A DNA stretch of 21,589 bases from CAZSAT01 sp964604675 (GTDB lineage Bacteria > Myxococcota_A > UBA796 > CAJQPC01). Positions 7,537-15,384 of this stretch are shown one piece after another. The stretch spans positions 1 to 21,589 of the forward strand of contig CAZSAT010000115.1 of the NCBI GenBank assembly GCA_964604675.1. The letters run 5' to 3'. How positions within the stretch are numbered: the stretch's first letter is position 1; every line of letters begins with the position of its first letter. A model generated the notes under the pieces. The model did not search any database. It had not been told where the DNA came from and saw only the letters and a program-made list of their open reading frames with translations. The position numbers and the translations under genes are program-made.

Positions 7537-8955
7537 GTGCAAGTGCAGGAAGCGACCCGGCGCACCGACCTGCCCGTCCTGCCGGAGGAGGCCGAGCTCC
7601 AGCAGGTCGCCCTGGAGCACCTCCGCAAGCGGTCGCGACTCGGCCTGGTGCTCCTCGCCGTCGTCTTCCCGGCCTTCCACGTGGTGGACAGGCTGCTGAC
7701 GCCCCAGCACGTCACCGAGCTGCTCACGATCCGCGTCTGCGTCGCCTCCCTGGCTCTCGTCGGCCTGATCGTGGTCGCGCGGGCCAAGACGCGGTGGTGG
7801 CTGACGATGTGGGTGTTCCTGACGGCCTCGGTGGGTAGCGTCGGCCTGGCCTGGGTGGCGGCCAGCGACGGAGGCTTCACCAGCCCATTCTACGGGGGGG
7901 TGATGATCTTCCTCTTCGCCGCCGCCGCGCTGCTGCCCTGGCGTCCCTGGGAGGCCGCGGCCTACGCCCTCATCAGCGTGGGCGGTTGGCTCTGGCTCTG
8001 CCTGGGCGTAGAGGGCTGGACACTGCACGCCACCATGCCGCTGGCGACGCTCGGGTTCGCGGCGATCGTCACGGTGGGCATGACGGGGATCCAGCAGCGG
8101 GCCCGGGTCACCGAGTGGCGGCTGCGCCACGGCCTGGAAGTGGCTCTGGTCGCGGCCCGGAAGCAGGAGGCGACCGAGCGCGAGGCCCGCCTGGCCACCG
8201 AGGCCGTGCAGGAGCGCGACGCCCGCCTGGCCACCATCGGCCGCCGCGTGGGAGAGCTCGCCCACGATCTGCGCAACATGCTCAGCGCCACGGTCCTCTA
8301 CGGAGAGCTGGCCCGAGAGTCGGTGAGCCGGGAGGAGAACCCGGGGCTGCACGAGGACGTGGGGCAGATGCTCGCCGGCGCGAGCCGGGCGATCCAGGCC
8401 CTCCACGGGGTCGTGGAGCACGCCCGGGGACCGCGGGCGACGAGGCTGTCCAACCACGCGCTGGCGCCGATCGTCCAGGAGACCCTCGACATCCTCACGC
8501 TCCGGGCGGACCTGGCCGAGGTCGAGCTGGTCGCCCGACTCGACCCCCACCTGGAGGCCCGGGTAGACCGGGTGCAGCTCCAGCGGGTGTTGCTCAACCT
8601 GCTCACCAACGCCTTGGAAGTGTTCGAGGAGGGCCCGCACCAGGATCGATCACGACGCGTGGTGGTGGACCTCGAGCAGTGCGATGGCTGGGTCTCCCTC
8701 GTGGTATCCGACTCCGGTCCGGGCATCGCGGCGGAGGTGTCAGACCGGCTCTTCGACGCCTTCGTCACCCATGGCAAGCCCCACGGCAGCGGCCTCGGGC
8801 TGGCCGCGGTCGAGCGCATCGTGCAGGAGCATGGAGGCCGGATCGAGGTGCGGAGCCACGGTCCTCTCGGTGGGGCCCAGTTCACGGTCGTGCTGCCGGT
8901 CGATGTCCAGGATCGCTGGCATGAGCACTCCGGCGCGTTTGCTGCCATCCCATGA
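7537..8955 (+). CDS. six-TM membrane sensor histidine kinase (orphan)
   Basis: The start is taken as GTG 7537, nine bases after GGAAGGA (7521-7527); the frame is open from GTG 7465. The 472-residue product has six hydrophobic segments (about 34-50, 64-81, 87-109, 121-133, 139-156, 165-184), a charged coiled-coil (185-232), a dimerisation/phosphoacceptor helix with ELAHDLRN (His243), and an HATPase_c domain. The N box is LQRVLLNLLTNALEV (Asn354/Asn358), the G1 box is SDSGPGI (Asp392), an F-box-like LFDAF follows, and the G2 box is GSGLGL (417-422). All catalytic elements are intact, so it should autophosphorylate on His243. The membrane part lacks a recognisable periplasmic sensor domain. No response regulator is in the window, so its partner and signal are unknown. 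The gene lies downstream of decayed sequence and converges on an FG-GAP gene. Confidence 0.9.
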   Translation: MQVQEATRRTDLPVLPEEAELQQVALEHLRKRSRLGLVLLAVVFPAFHVVDRLLTPQHVTELLTIRVCVASLALVGLIVVARAKTRWWLTMWVFLTASVGSVGLAWVAASDGGFTSPFYGGVMIFLFAAAALLPWRPWEAAAYALISVGGWLWLCLGVEGWTLHATMPLATLGFAAIVTVGMTGIQQRARVTEWRLRHGLEVALVAARKQEATEREARLATEAVQERDARLATIGRRVGELAHDLRNMLSATVLYGELARESVSREENPGLHEDVGQMLAGASRAIQALHGVVEHARGPRATRLSNHALAPIVQETLDILTLRADLAEVELVARLDPHLEARVDRVQLQRVLLNLLTNALEVFEEGPHQDRSRRVVVDLEQCDGWVSLVVSDSGPGIAAEVSDRLFDAFVTHGKPHGSGLGLAAVERIVQEHGGRIEVRSHGPLGGAQFTVVLPVDVQDRWHEHSGAFAAIP

Positions 8956-8964
8956 GCCCGGCCC

Positions 8965-8986
8965 CCGCGTGACTGTGGGGACGCGG
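8965..8986. terminator. weak hairpin between convergent genes
   Basis: CCGCGT (8965-8970) pairs with ACGCGG (8981-8986) over a ten-base loop in the 50-base gap between two convergent genes. There is no T-run on either side, so intrinsic terminator activity is doubtful. Confidence 0.2.
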
Positions 8987-9005
8987 TCGCCGCCGCGGAG
9001 CGAGG

Positions 9006-10541
9006 TCACTGAGGCCCACCCAGCACGAGATAGACCCGGCCCTCCAAGACGGGGCTCTGGTTGTCCTGCTCGGCGCCCACGAGCAGGTCCCCAAACCCAT
9101 CCCCGTCCAGATCCCCCGGCATCAGCAACGACGTGCCCGCGGCGTCATAGGCGTGGGTGCCCGTCATGATCAGGTCGGCCTCGTGCACCGGGATGCCCCC
9201 CGACACCGGTCCGTAGAACAGGTAGACCTTGCCGATGGTGTCGGGCCCGTCTGCGCTCGCGTCCGCGCTCGCGTCGCCCACCAGCAAGTCGTCGCGACCG
9301 TCCTTGTCCAGGTCGTCACCGGTCGCCACGGCTCCACCTGTGAGGAAGCTCCTGGCCTCGCAGCTGCCCTGGAGCACGGCATCGGCCTCAGCCCGAGTCC
9401 GCTGGCCCTGCAGGGGACCCAGGTACAGGTAGGCCCCGCCATTCTCCCACCAGCAGTCCCCGGTGCCCCCTTCCACCCAGGGCCCAGCCCTGGGGGCGCC
9501 GGCCAGGAGATCCACGTGTCCATCACCGTTCACGTCCCCCGCGGCGAGTGAGGCCCCCAGCGCTCCGCCGTCTCGGCCCCCCTCGGACACGCCCACGCCG
9601 AAGGTCGCGGCGTCCTGCCCCAGAGTGCCCGAGAGCGGCCCCTCGAAGACGACGAGCCGGCTCTCGTCTCGGCTGCCGATGGCCAGGTCCTCGACGCCGT
9701 CACCGTTCACGTCCGAGACGCTCCTCGCCACGGTCGGCTCCTCGATCCTGCTCGCCCCGAGCTCCGTGACCATGGCCAGGGCCTCGTCCAGGGCTCGCTC
9801 GCCGCGCAGACTCCCGGAGAACACGCCGACCCGAGCCCAGTCTCCCTCGAACCGCCAGTCGCCGGACGCCACCATCAGCAGTTCGCGGACCCCGTCCCCG
9901 TCCTGATCCCCGATGCTGCCCAGGTCTGCCCCGAGGCCCGCGGAGTCCGCATCGCCTGTCACGGTGAGGATGGCTTCGGACAGCGCGACCTCGCCCGCGA
10001 TCGGGCCGGGGAACAGGTATGCCTTGCCAGGTCCGCAGGCCCAGGTGGTCTCCTCTTCGCATCCCCCCGTGTCCCAGCACACCGTCTCCGTCTCCTCGTG
10101 CCCGCCCGCACAGGCCGCCCCGACCAGGAGGTCCGTCCGCCTGTCGCCGGTGACATCCCCTACCCAGGCGACCGCGCTCCCGAGCATGTCCTCCCTCCCA
10201 GCGCCCCAGATCTCGGCGTCAGCGTCTCTTGCCTGGACGGTGCCTGTTCCTACCGGGCCGTGGAAGACGAAGACGGCGCCCTCCCACGCCTCGATGCTGG
10301 ACAGAGGGGCACCCACCGCGATGTCGAGCCGTCCGTCCCTGAACGCGTCGCCCCCCGCGTCCATGGCGTAGCCGAACAGGTCGTGCTCCATCGAGCCGTG
10401 CAGCGTCGTGCTGGCCTGATCGAGCTCGATGGTGCCTTGCAGACAGATGAACGTCCCATTGTCGTCGCAGGGCTGGCAGCCACCACCCTGGTGGCTGCAT
10501 GCCGAGAGCAACAGGAGTGACCAGCAGGCGCTTCGTCTCAT
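9006..10541 (-). CDS. seven-repeat FG-GAP lipoprotein without MopE motifs
   Basis: The start is taken as ATG 10541, giving MRRSAC with lipobox LLSAC (Cys15); the longer frame to GTG 10580 would bury the signal. No good ribosome-binding site is visible. The 511-residue product has a short Cys-rich head (CSHQGGGCQPCDDNG..ICLQG, residues 15-36). It then has seven FG-GAP repeats (about 40-511) with loops GDAFRDGRLDI, GDVTGDRRTDL, GDQDGDGVREL, SDVNGDGVEDL, GDVNGDGHVDL, DDLDKDGRDDL and GDLDGDGFGDL. Blades average about 67 residues, longer than in its paralogues. One insert contains a Cys cluster (CAGG..ETVCWDTGGCEE) that may form disulfides on the propeller face. It should fold as a complete, Ca2+-binding seven-bladed propeller tethered to a membrane. 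Its ligand is unknown. The first loop is degenerate (FRDG for DGDG). Confidence 0.87.
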   Translation of the reverse strand: MRRSACWSLLLLSACSHQGGGCQPCDDNGTFICLQGTIELDQASTTLHGSMEHDLFGYAMDAGGDAFRDGRLDIAVGAPLSSIEAWEGAVFVFHGPVGTGTVQARDADAEIWGAGREDMLGSAVAWVGDVTGDRRTDLLVGAACAGGHEETETVCWDTGGCEEETTWACGPGKAYLFPGPIAGEVALSEAILTVTGDADSAGLGADLGSIGDQDGDGVRELLMVASGDWRFEGDWARVGVFSGSLRGERALDEALAMVTELGASRIEEPTVARSVSDVNGDGVEDLAIGSRDESRLVVFEGPLSGTLGQDAATFGVGVSEGGRDGGALGASLAAGDVNGDGHVDLLAGAPRAGPWVEGGTGDCWWENGGAYLYLGPLQGQRTRAEADAVLQGSCEARSFLTGGAVATGDDLDKDGRDDLLVGDASADASADGPDTIGKVYLFYGPVSGGIPVHEADLIMTGTHAYDAAGTSLLMPGDLDGDGFGDLLVGAEQDNQSPVLEGRVYLVLGGPQ

Positions 10542-10575
10542 CGGAAGCCGGGAGGTGGATACCCCGCACGAGAAG

Positions 10576-10610
10576 GGCACAATCCGACTGTGCCGCAGCT
10601 TGCCTGCGGC
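10576..10610. promoter_or_regulatory. two adjoining inverted repeats in a divergent intergenic region
   Basis: GGCACA (10576-10581) and TGTGCC (10589-10594) form a dyad with a seven-base spacer, a typical operator geometry. Overlapping it, GCCGCAG (10592-10598) and CTGCGGC (10604-10610) form a perfect 7-bp hairpin with a five-base loop. Both lie in the 168-base gap between the divergent genes starting at 10541 and 10710. They may be a regulator site or mutually exclusive hairpins; no -10/-35 elements were recognised. Confidence 0.35.
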
Positions 10611-10709
10611 GTCAACGCTGCCGGCGGTGACCCGCGCCTTGCCAGGCAGACGGTCGCGGTCGCGGAGATTGGCCTCGGGTCACCTGCACAGCCCCGGTAC
10701 CCTGCACCC

Positions 10710-10955
10710 GTGCTGTTGCTCCTGCTCACCACCTGCGCGGCGATCGTCGAGGACTACGACGACTGCTGCCCTGTCGAGGAGCACTTCTACGAGTGCGAAC
10801 CAGACGCCAAGAGCCGGTGGGCCACGGAGCCGGACTCGGCCACGTTGAACCCGTCCTCGCTCCCCACACAAGTGTGCTCAAACGGCTGGTTCAGGTACTG
10901 CGTCGAGGAGGGGTGCGGCTGCATCCATCCCAGGTACTGCCACTCCGTGCTGTAG
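10710..10955 (+). CDS. small Cys-rich putative lipoprotein
   Basis: From GTG 10710 the 81-residue product is a short hydrophobic stretch with lipobox-like LTTC (Cys9), followed by an acidic, Cys-rich mature part with about nine Cys residues (CC, ECEP, QVC, YCVEEGCGC, YCHSVL). I recognise no family. The start is uncertain: the frame is open from 10590, no clear ribosome-binding site precedes 10710, and this start gives no positive n-region. The gene converges on the Asp-repeat lipoprotein gene, whose apparent original stop (10967-10969) lies only 12 bases beyond this TAG. The tight fit supports both as genes. High Cys content suggests a small disulfide-bonded envelope protein. Confidence 0.5.
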   Translation: MLLLLLTTCAAIVEDYDDCCPVEEHFYECEPDAKSRWATEPDSATLNPSSLPTQVCSNGWFRYCVEEGCGCIHPRYCHSVL

Positions 10956-10966
10956 GCGGCGAAGCC

Positions 10967-11491
10967 TCAGCGAGTCGCACACTCCGCTGCGGCTGTCACC
11001 GTCGCGGCCCACCCGTCCGGCGTGGTGCAGTCGCCGCTGTCGTAGGCCGCAGCGAGACACAGTTAATAGCTGGCGTTCTCCTCGGCGACGCGATCACATC
11101 CCACGTCTGCCGGGTCGATGGTGTTGCCGCTGCCGAAGTCCGTGACGCAGCCGTTGTACGCGTCGAGGTAGTCGCAGCATGCTTGGGGCCCAGGTGCCGG
11201 GTCGCAACGAGGGTCGACATCCGCGGTGCCTGTGTCGGTGTCGGTGTCGGTGTCGGTGTCTGCATCGGAGTCACTGTCGGCATCTGCGTCGCCGTCAGCA
11301 TCCGCATCGGCGTCCGTGTCCGCGTCCGTGTCCGTGTCCGCATCGCCGTCCGAGTCTGCGTCGCTGTCCGTATCGGTGTCGGTGTCGCTGTCCGCAACCG
11401 AGTCGGTCACGGTCGAGGTGTCGTCGCTCGGGCCGCTGCCCGTACAGGCCAGCATGGGGAGGAGAGGCAGCAGGAGCAGCAGGACGCGCAT
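10967..11491 (-). CDS. Asp-Thr/Asp-Ala linker lipoprotein with in-frame TAA and coding-like continuation
   Basis: ATG 11491 follows GAGAG by a few bases and begins a signal peptide with lipobox MLAC (Cys16). Residues 34-88 are an alternating Asp-X linker (X = Thr, Ser, Ala, Gly), probably an extended stalk. A Cys-rich head follows (CDPAPGPQACC, YNGC, GC). Translation ends at TAA 11063-11065 after 142 residues. The frame then stays open for 31 coding-like codons (LCLAAAYDSGDCTTPDGW, then AATVTAAAEC) to TGA 10967-10969. Up to TAA the mature part after the lipid-bearing Cys has five Cys; the continuation adds three, making an even eight. TAA is the only TAA stop among the genes here. A nonsense mutation that removed the last 31 residues is therefore likely. 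Function is unknown; the stalk suggests surface display. Confidence 0.6.
11228..11392. repeat. degenerate hexanucleotide repeat encoding the Asp-X stalk
   Basis: On the plus strand the sequence is runs of GTCGGT and variants (GTCCGT, GTCGCT, GTCAGC); on the coding minus strand this reads as GAC followed by ACC, AGC, GCC or GAT codons. The stretch is about 165 bases, coding for residues 34-88 of the lipoprotein. Variation among units shows selection for the Asp-X pattern rather than a fresh expansion. Confidence 0.8.
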
Positions 11492-11579
11492 GAGTACTCT
11501 CGGCAGAGCAGCAGCACTGGCGTACCCTGAGCCTTGGCATGGCGTCAAGGAGGGCCTTCGCGGGCTGTATGCTGACGAG

Positions 11580-12098
11580 GTGCACGCCGTTCTCCTGGTT
11601 CTTGCTTGCCTCTCCGCATGCGACCGTCCTGCAGCGCGCAGTCTCAGCGACCCCGACCTGGTTAGGCAGTACCGAGCGGAGAAGGCGCAGGCACTCGCCG
11701 ACCCGAGCACATGGGAGACCAGGGATCTACACGGCCCCCGCAAGGCCCATGACACAGCCTGCGAGGCCACGGTGGACTGGGACCTCCGCGGCCCCGACAG
11801 CAACTGGGTTTATGCAGGCCGGTGGGTGACACACCCACCACTGGAGGTGGTCGAACAACTCGTAGGCCGCCAGGCCATCGACGCGTGCGTCCAGCGCTTC
11901 CGGGAGGACACCGACGCGTGGGCCTGCCTGCTGCGGCTCGGTGACTGCTTCACCGTGCAGCTCTTCGCCTCGGGCAACGTCCAGCTCGACCTCCGGGCCA
12001 AGAGCTGCGGTGGACTTCCCGCCGAGGTCGAGATGCAGGTGACCGGATTCGAGGAGTACAGGGAGAAGGTCGGCGTCCCCATTCGTTCTGCGATGTAG
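11580..12098 (+). CDS. putative lipoprotein of unknown function, probably shortened by a frameshift
   Basis: GTG 11580 gives a 172-residue product with a compact signal peptide and lipobox LSAC (Cys14). The mature part is alpha/beta-like with VDWDL, GPDSNWVYAGRWV, AIDACVQRF, WACLLRLGDCFTVQLF and VQLDLRAKSCGG. No family is recognised. It is divergent from the Asp-stalk lipoprotein gene across 88 bases. The frame ends at TAG 12096-12098, but another frame carries coding-like, Cys-rich sequence from about 12086. One missing base near the TTCTGC at 12086-12091 would join the two, so the original protein was probably some 80 residues longer. Sure that it is a gene; unsure of start (no strong ribosome-binding site) and of the true C-terminus. 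Confidence 0.6.
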   Translation: MHAVLLVLACLSACDRPAARSLSDPDLVRQYRAEKAQALADPSTWETRDLHGPRKAHDTACEATVDWDLRGPDSNWVYAGRWVTHPPLEVVEQLVGRQAIDACVQRFREDTDAWACLLRLGDCFTVQLFASGNVQLDLRAKSCGGLPAEVEMQVTGFEEYREKVGVPIRSAM

Positions 12099-12326
12099 GG
12101 CGCTGCCCTTGCTCCCACTGCATCCCGCTGCCCGAGACGGGGTGCCCGACCCTGGAGGACGCGCAGGAGCGCTTCGAGAGCGATGGACAAGTCTGCGCCG
12201 GGCAGGAGACCATCGAGGAGGTGGTCAGCGGGCCGACGATCCATGACAAGAAGGTCCTCAAACCCGCTGACACTGCCCGTCTGGACACGGCCAGCATCTG
12301 GGAGACGACGGACACGGGCCCGTTGC
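12083..12326 (+). pseudogene. out-of-frame Cys-rich continuation of the upstream lipoprotein
   Basis: The frame from about 12086 reads FCDVGRCPCSHCIPLPETGC, then LEDAQERFESDGQVC, IEEVVSG and RLDTASIWETT before losing character near 12320. Codons are high in third-position G/C and the composition is protein-like. No start codon with a ribosome-binding site precedes it, and it begins where the lipoprotein frame ends. It is best read as the 3' end of the 11580 gene after a one-base loss. The right end runs into an inverted FG-GAP fragment. Confidence 0.4.
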
Positions 12327-12549
12327 TCACACTGACCCTGCCCCGGACCCACGGACCACATACCAGAAGTCACTCTCTCCCCAAGGGACTTCATCGGCCA
12401 ACAGCAGATGGATCCGACCCCGATGGCCATCCCACCATCCGTACCCCGCGACCAGGTCCTGGTCGCCGTCCCCGTCGATGTCCCCCGACGACGGCTGTGC
12501 ATGCCCCACGCCCTCCAGTGGCGCCCCCCCGTATAGGCGAAGGGCCCGG
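12327..12549 (-). pseudogene. inverted fragment of an FG-GAP protein gene
   Basis: On the minus strand this short open stretch reads LRLYGGAPLEGVGHAQ, SGDIDGDGDQDLVAGYGWW, RGRIHLLLADEV and ends GSGAGSV at TGA 12327-12329. SGDIDGDGDQDLVAG is a typical FG-GAP calcium loop, and the flanking sequence fits one propeller blade. There is no signal peptide or usable start: going upstream, homology stops at about 12549, where the opposite-strand FG-GAP fragment begins. It is a single-blade orphan left by rearrangement. Its paralogues in the window are more alike to each other than to it (GYGWW and HLLLADEV are unusual). Confidence 0.6.
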
Positions 12550-13611
12550 CTCCTGGACCTGGTCATCGGGGCGCCGTACGAGAGCAGCGCCGCCCACGAA
12601 GCCGGCGCCGTCTACCTGGTGCTCGGCCCAGCCACCGGGCAGATCTCGCTGGTCGACGCGACGGCGCGGCTCACCGGGGAGGCGGACAGCGACAACGCCG
12701 GCATCTCGGTGGCCGGCGTGGGCGACCTGAACGCCGACGGCTACGCCGACGTGCTCATCGGCGCCTACCGGGAAGGCATAGGCCGCACGGGGGGAGGCGC
12801 TGCCTACCTCGTCCTCGGGCCGGTCAGTGGTGACGTCTCACTGGCGGATGCTGCTGCCAAGCTCGACAGCGAGGGGCTTGATGACCAGGCGGGGTACTCG
12901 GTGGCGTCGGCCGGCGATGTCGACGGGGACGGACTGGATGATCTCCTCGTCGGTGCCTATCGGGCGGACGGACCGGGAGCAGACGCCGGGGCGGCCTACG
13001 TGCTCTACGCGCCGGTGAGCGGCAGCGTCCCCCTGGGGGCCGCCGACGCGCGGCTCGGCGGAGCGAACCCCAACGACGCTGCGGGCTTCTCGGTGTCCTC
13101 GGCCGGCGACGTCGACGGCGATGGCCACGGCGACCTGGTGGTGGGTGCCTACAACGAGGCGACGGCTGGCTACGACGCTGGCGCCGCGTACCTCCTCCTG
13201 GGCCCGGTCAGCGGACAGCGATCCCTGGACACCGCCGAGGCGACGTGGCTGGGCGAGGCGGGCAGCGACTACGCCGGCCGCTCGGTCTCGGCGGCAGGCG
13301 ACGTGGACGCGGACGGCTTCGGCGACGCCTTGATCGGCAGCTCGGGCGACGCCACCAACGGCCCCAACGCCGGGGCGGCCTACCTGGCCTTCGGCCCGGT
13401 CAGCGGCGTGTCCTCGCTCGCCTCCGCGGACCTCAAGCTGCTGGGCGAGTCGGAGGACGGCTTCGCGGGGACCTCGGTCTCCGGCGCCGGAGACGTGGAC
13501 GACGACGGCTTCGACGATCTCCTCGTGGGGGCCTTCGGAGACGGCAGCGCTGGCGAGCTGACCGGCGCAGCCTACCTGGTGCTGGGGGAGGCGGACGAGG
13601 ACCACTACTGA
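12478..13611 (+). CDS. 5'-truncated FG-GAP repeat protein, probable pseudogene
   Basis: The frame is open from ATG 12478, but its first 24 residues are the antisense of the inverted fragment; real FG-GAP sequence begins abruptly at about 12550 with LLDLVIGAPYE, halfway through a calcium loop. Five complete repeats follow (GDLNADGYADV, GDVDGDGLDDL, GDVDGDGHGDL, GDVDADGFGDA, GDVDDDGFDDL), each in the consensus blade LADA..L.GE...D.AG.SV. With the half loop this makes six of the seven blades found in intact paralogues. Signal peptide, lipobox and any MopE region are missing, so a product would stay in the cytoplasm and not close as a propeller. The C-terminus (LVLGEADEDHY) looks natural. The gene seems recently broken: no further stops or shifts have built up. 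Confidence 0.7.
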   Translation: MSPDDGCACPTPSSGAPPYRRRARLLDLVIGAPYESSAAHEAGAVYLVLGPATGQISLVDATARLTGEADSDNAGISVAGVGDLNADGYADVLIGAYREGIGRTGGGAAYLVLGPVSGDVSLADAAAKLDSEGLDDQAGYSVASAGDVDGDGLDDLLVGAYRADGPGADAGAAYVLYAPVSGSVPLGAADARLGGANPNDAAGFSVSSAGDVDGDGHGDLVVGAYNEATAGYDAGAAYLLLGPVSGQRSLDTAEATWLGEAGSDYAGRSVSAAGDVDADGFGDALIGSSGDATNGPNAGAAYLAFGPVSGVSSLASADLKLLGESEDGFAGTSVSGAGDVDDDGFDDLLVGAFGDGSAGELTGAAYLVLGEADEDHY

Positions 13612-13631
13612 GCTGTCGACTCCCACCCCAG

Positions 13632-13665
13632 GCGTCTCGGAGCGGGTCGGGTCAGCGAGAGACGC
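13632..13665. terminator. hairpin between convergent FG-GAP genes
   Basis: GCGTCTC (13632-13638) pairs perfectly with GAGACGC (13659-13665) across a 20-base loop, in the 75-base gap between two converging genes. An alternative inner pairing of GCGGG with CCCGC is possible. There is no T-tract. It may be a bidirectional terminator, but this is weak. Confidence 0.25.
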
Positions 13666-13686
13666 TCGCCCCGCCTCACCGGACCT

Positions 13687-15384
13687 CTACAGCCCGGCAT
13701 CCCCCAGGAACACCGACACCGCGCCGGCATAGCTGCCCGTGCGAGCCACTCCGATGGTCCCCAGGACCGGGTCGCTCAGTCCGTCCCCGTCCAGGTCCAG
13801 GCCCCCGATCACCGATGACCCGGCGCGGTCGTAGCGTCCCTCGCCCGAGATCCGGCCGGCGGCCGTGGAGAGCTCGATGGCCCCGGTGAAGGGGCCCGTG
13901 AGCACGTAGACCACCCCGCCCTTGTCGGCGATCGCGCTGTCGTCGTCGTCGCACAGCAGGATCTCCAGGCGACCGTCGCCGTCGATGTCCCCGCCGCCGT
14001 CGGCGCAGGTCCCGAGGTTGCCCCCGGTCTCCGGGCTGACGAAGCGCGCGGTCGCACCGGACAGCTCGCCCTCCGAGAGGCTCGAGCCCGTGACGAGCCA
14101 GGCCGTGCCACGCTTGCCGTAGACGTCGCTGTAGTTGGGGTCGCCGACCACGAAGTCGTCGAGACCGTCCTGGTCGACGTCGCCCACCCAGGCCACGGCG
14201 TCCCCCGCCCGGTCGGCCGCCTCTCCCCCGGAGAGGACGATCCCCACCTCGCCGATCCGCACGTCGCCGACGACCGGACCCGGAACCCAGATGGCCGCCC
14301 CGTGTCCGTTGGTGCCGCCGTCTTCGGCGCCGACCACCAGGTCCGCCAGGCCGTCTCCGTCGGCGTCTCCGCCGACGTCCACGTCGTAGCCAACGCGCCA
14401 CCCCGAGCCCCTCGGTCCGAACAGGACTGCGGCGGAGTCCGCCAGGGGGCTGGAGGTGGAGGCCGGACCCGCGATGACGTAGACGGCCCCGGCCTGATCC
14501 CGGGCATCCGGAGCGCCGGCCACGACGTCTGGCAGCCCATCCCCGTCCAGGTCGGCCCCCCCAGCCACGGTCCGGCCCAGGTCCTCGTCGACGCCGGGGT
14601 GAAAGCGCGCGGCCTGCCCGTCGAGGTCCACGTCCCCGACCAGCGGCGCATGGACGACGTAGATCGTGCCCCCGAGGCCCATGGCCCCGACGACGACGTC
14701 CTCCAGCCCGTCGCCGTCCAGGTCGCCGGCGCCCGCGACGTCGGTGCCAGACACGTCCCCCTCGACGCCCAGCAGGCGCGCGTGGCTGGCCCCCACGGTG
14801 TAGGAGGCGGGCCCGGGGGCCAGCAGGTCCATCCACAGGTAGGACGCGCCAGCGTGGTCTCCTCCTGGATCTGCATAGAACGCTCCCATGAGGAGCTCTG
14901 CTCGGCCGTCGCCGTCCGTGTCGGCACGGCCGACCGACACGCCCAGGTAGTCGTCCTCGGCCTCACCGAGGAAGGTCGCGTCCGCGTCGGAGAGCACCAG
15001 GCCGGCCCACGCGCCACCGGTGTCGTTGCCCCCGCAGTTCTCGTCGACCTCGGTGTCGCAGTCGTCGTCGCGACCGTTGCCGCAGCTCTCTTCGGCCAGC
15101 GGGTGCACCCCGTCGTCCGAGTCGTCGCAGTCCCCGCCACCGGACTCCGTGGCGGCGTGACCGTCGCCGTCGGCGTCGTGGTCCGAGGTGCCGCTGCAGT
15201 CCTGGTCCACGCCGTCGTACCAGACTTCGGTGGCGCCGGGGTTCACGTCCGGATCGCCGTCGTCGCAGTCGTCGGGCAGGGCGTAGCCATCCCCGTCGAG
15301 ATCCGAGTCGGGGGAGGCGGAGCCTCCGCAGGCGACCAGCACACCGAGAGCGAGCAATACACCAGGCGGCGCCGGCCTCACCAT
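13687..15384 (-). CDS. MopE-motif / seven-repeat FG-GAP lipoprotein, last gene of operon
   Basis: ATG 15384 overlaps the upstream gene's TGA (15378-15380) by seven bases, so translation is probably coupled. The 565-residue product has lipobox LVAC (Cys19) and two MopE-type motifs. The first (about 39-64) has WYDGVDQDC in place of the usual Cys-Asp-Gly; the second (about 84-117) ends DDDCDTEVDENC. Residues 131-565 hold seven FG-GAP repeats: ADTDGDGRAEL, GDLDGDGLEDV, ADLDGDGLPDV, GDADGDGLADL, GDVDQDGLDDF, GDIDGDGRLEI and LDLDGDGLSDP. All seven loops keep the Asp ladder of a calcium site. It should form a closed, lipid-tethered propeller with a metal-binding stalk. Ligand unknown. Confidence 0.88.
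   Translation of the reverse strand: MVRPAPPGVLLALGVLVACGGSASPDSDLDGDGYALPDDCDDGDPDVNPGATEVWYDGVDQDCSGTSDHDADGDGHAATESGGGDCDDSDDGVHPLAEESCGNGRDDDCDTEVDENCGGNDTGGAWAGLVLSDADATFLGEAEDDYLGVSVGRADTDGDGRAELLMGAFYADPGGDHAGASYLWMDLLAPGPASYTVGASHARLLGVEGDVSGTDVAGAGDLDGDGLEDVVVGAMGLGGTIYVVHAPLVGDVDLDGQAARFHPGVDEDLGRTVAGGADLDGDGLPDVVAGAPDARDQAGAVYVIAGPASTSSPLADSAAVLFGPRGSGWRVGYDVDVGGDADGDGLADLVVGAEDGGTNGHGAAIWVPGPVVGDVRIGEVGIVLSGGEAADRAGDAVAWVGDVDQDGLDDFVVGDPNYSDVYGKRGTAWLVTGSSLSEGELSGATARFVSPETGGNLGTCADGGGDIDGDGRLEILLCDDDDSAIADKGGVVYVLTGPFTGAIELSTAAGRISGEGRYDRAGSSVIGGLDLDGDGLSDPVLGTIGVARTGSYAGAVSVFLGDAGL

Noticed and set aside
11226..11480. Plus-strand Ser-Val repeat at the start of a long ORF
   Set aside because: It is the antisense of the Asp-X stalk. 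The minus frame has a lipobox and ribosome-binding site; the real plus gene starts at 11580.
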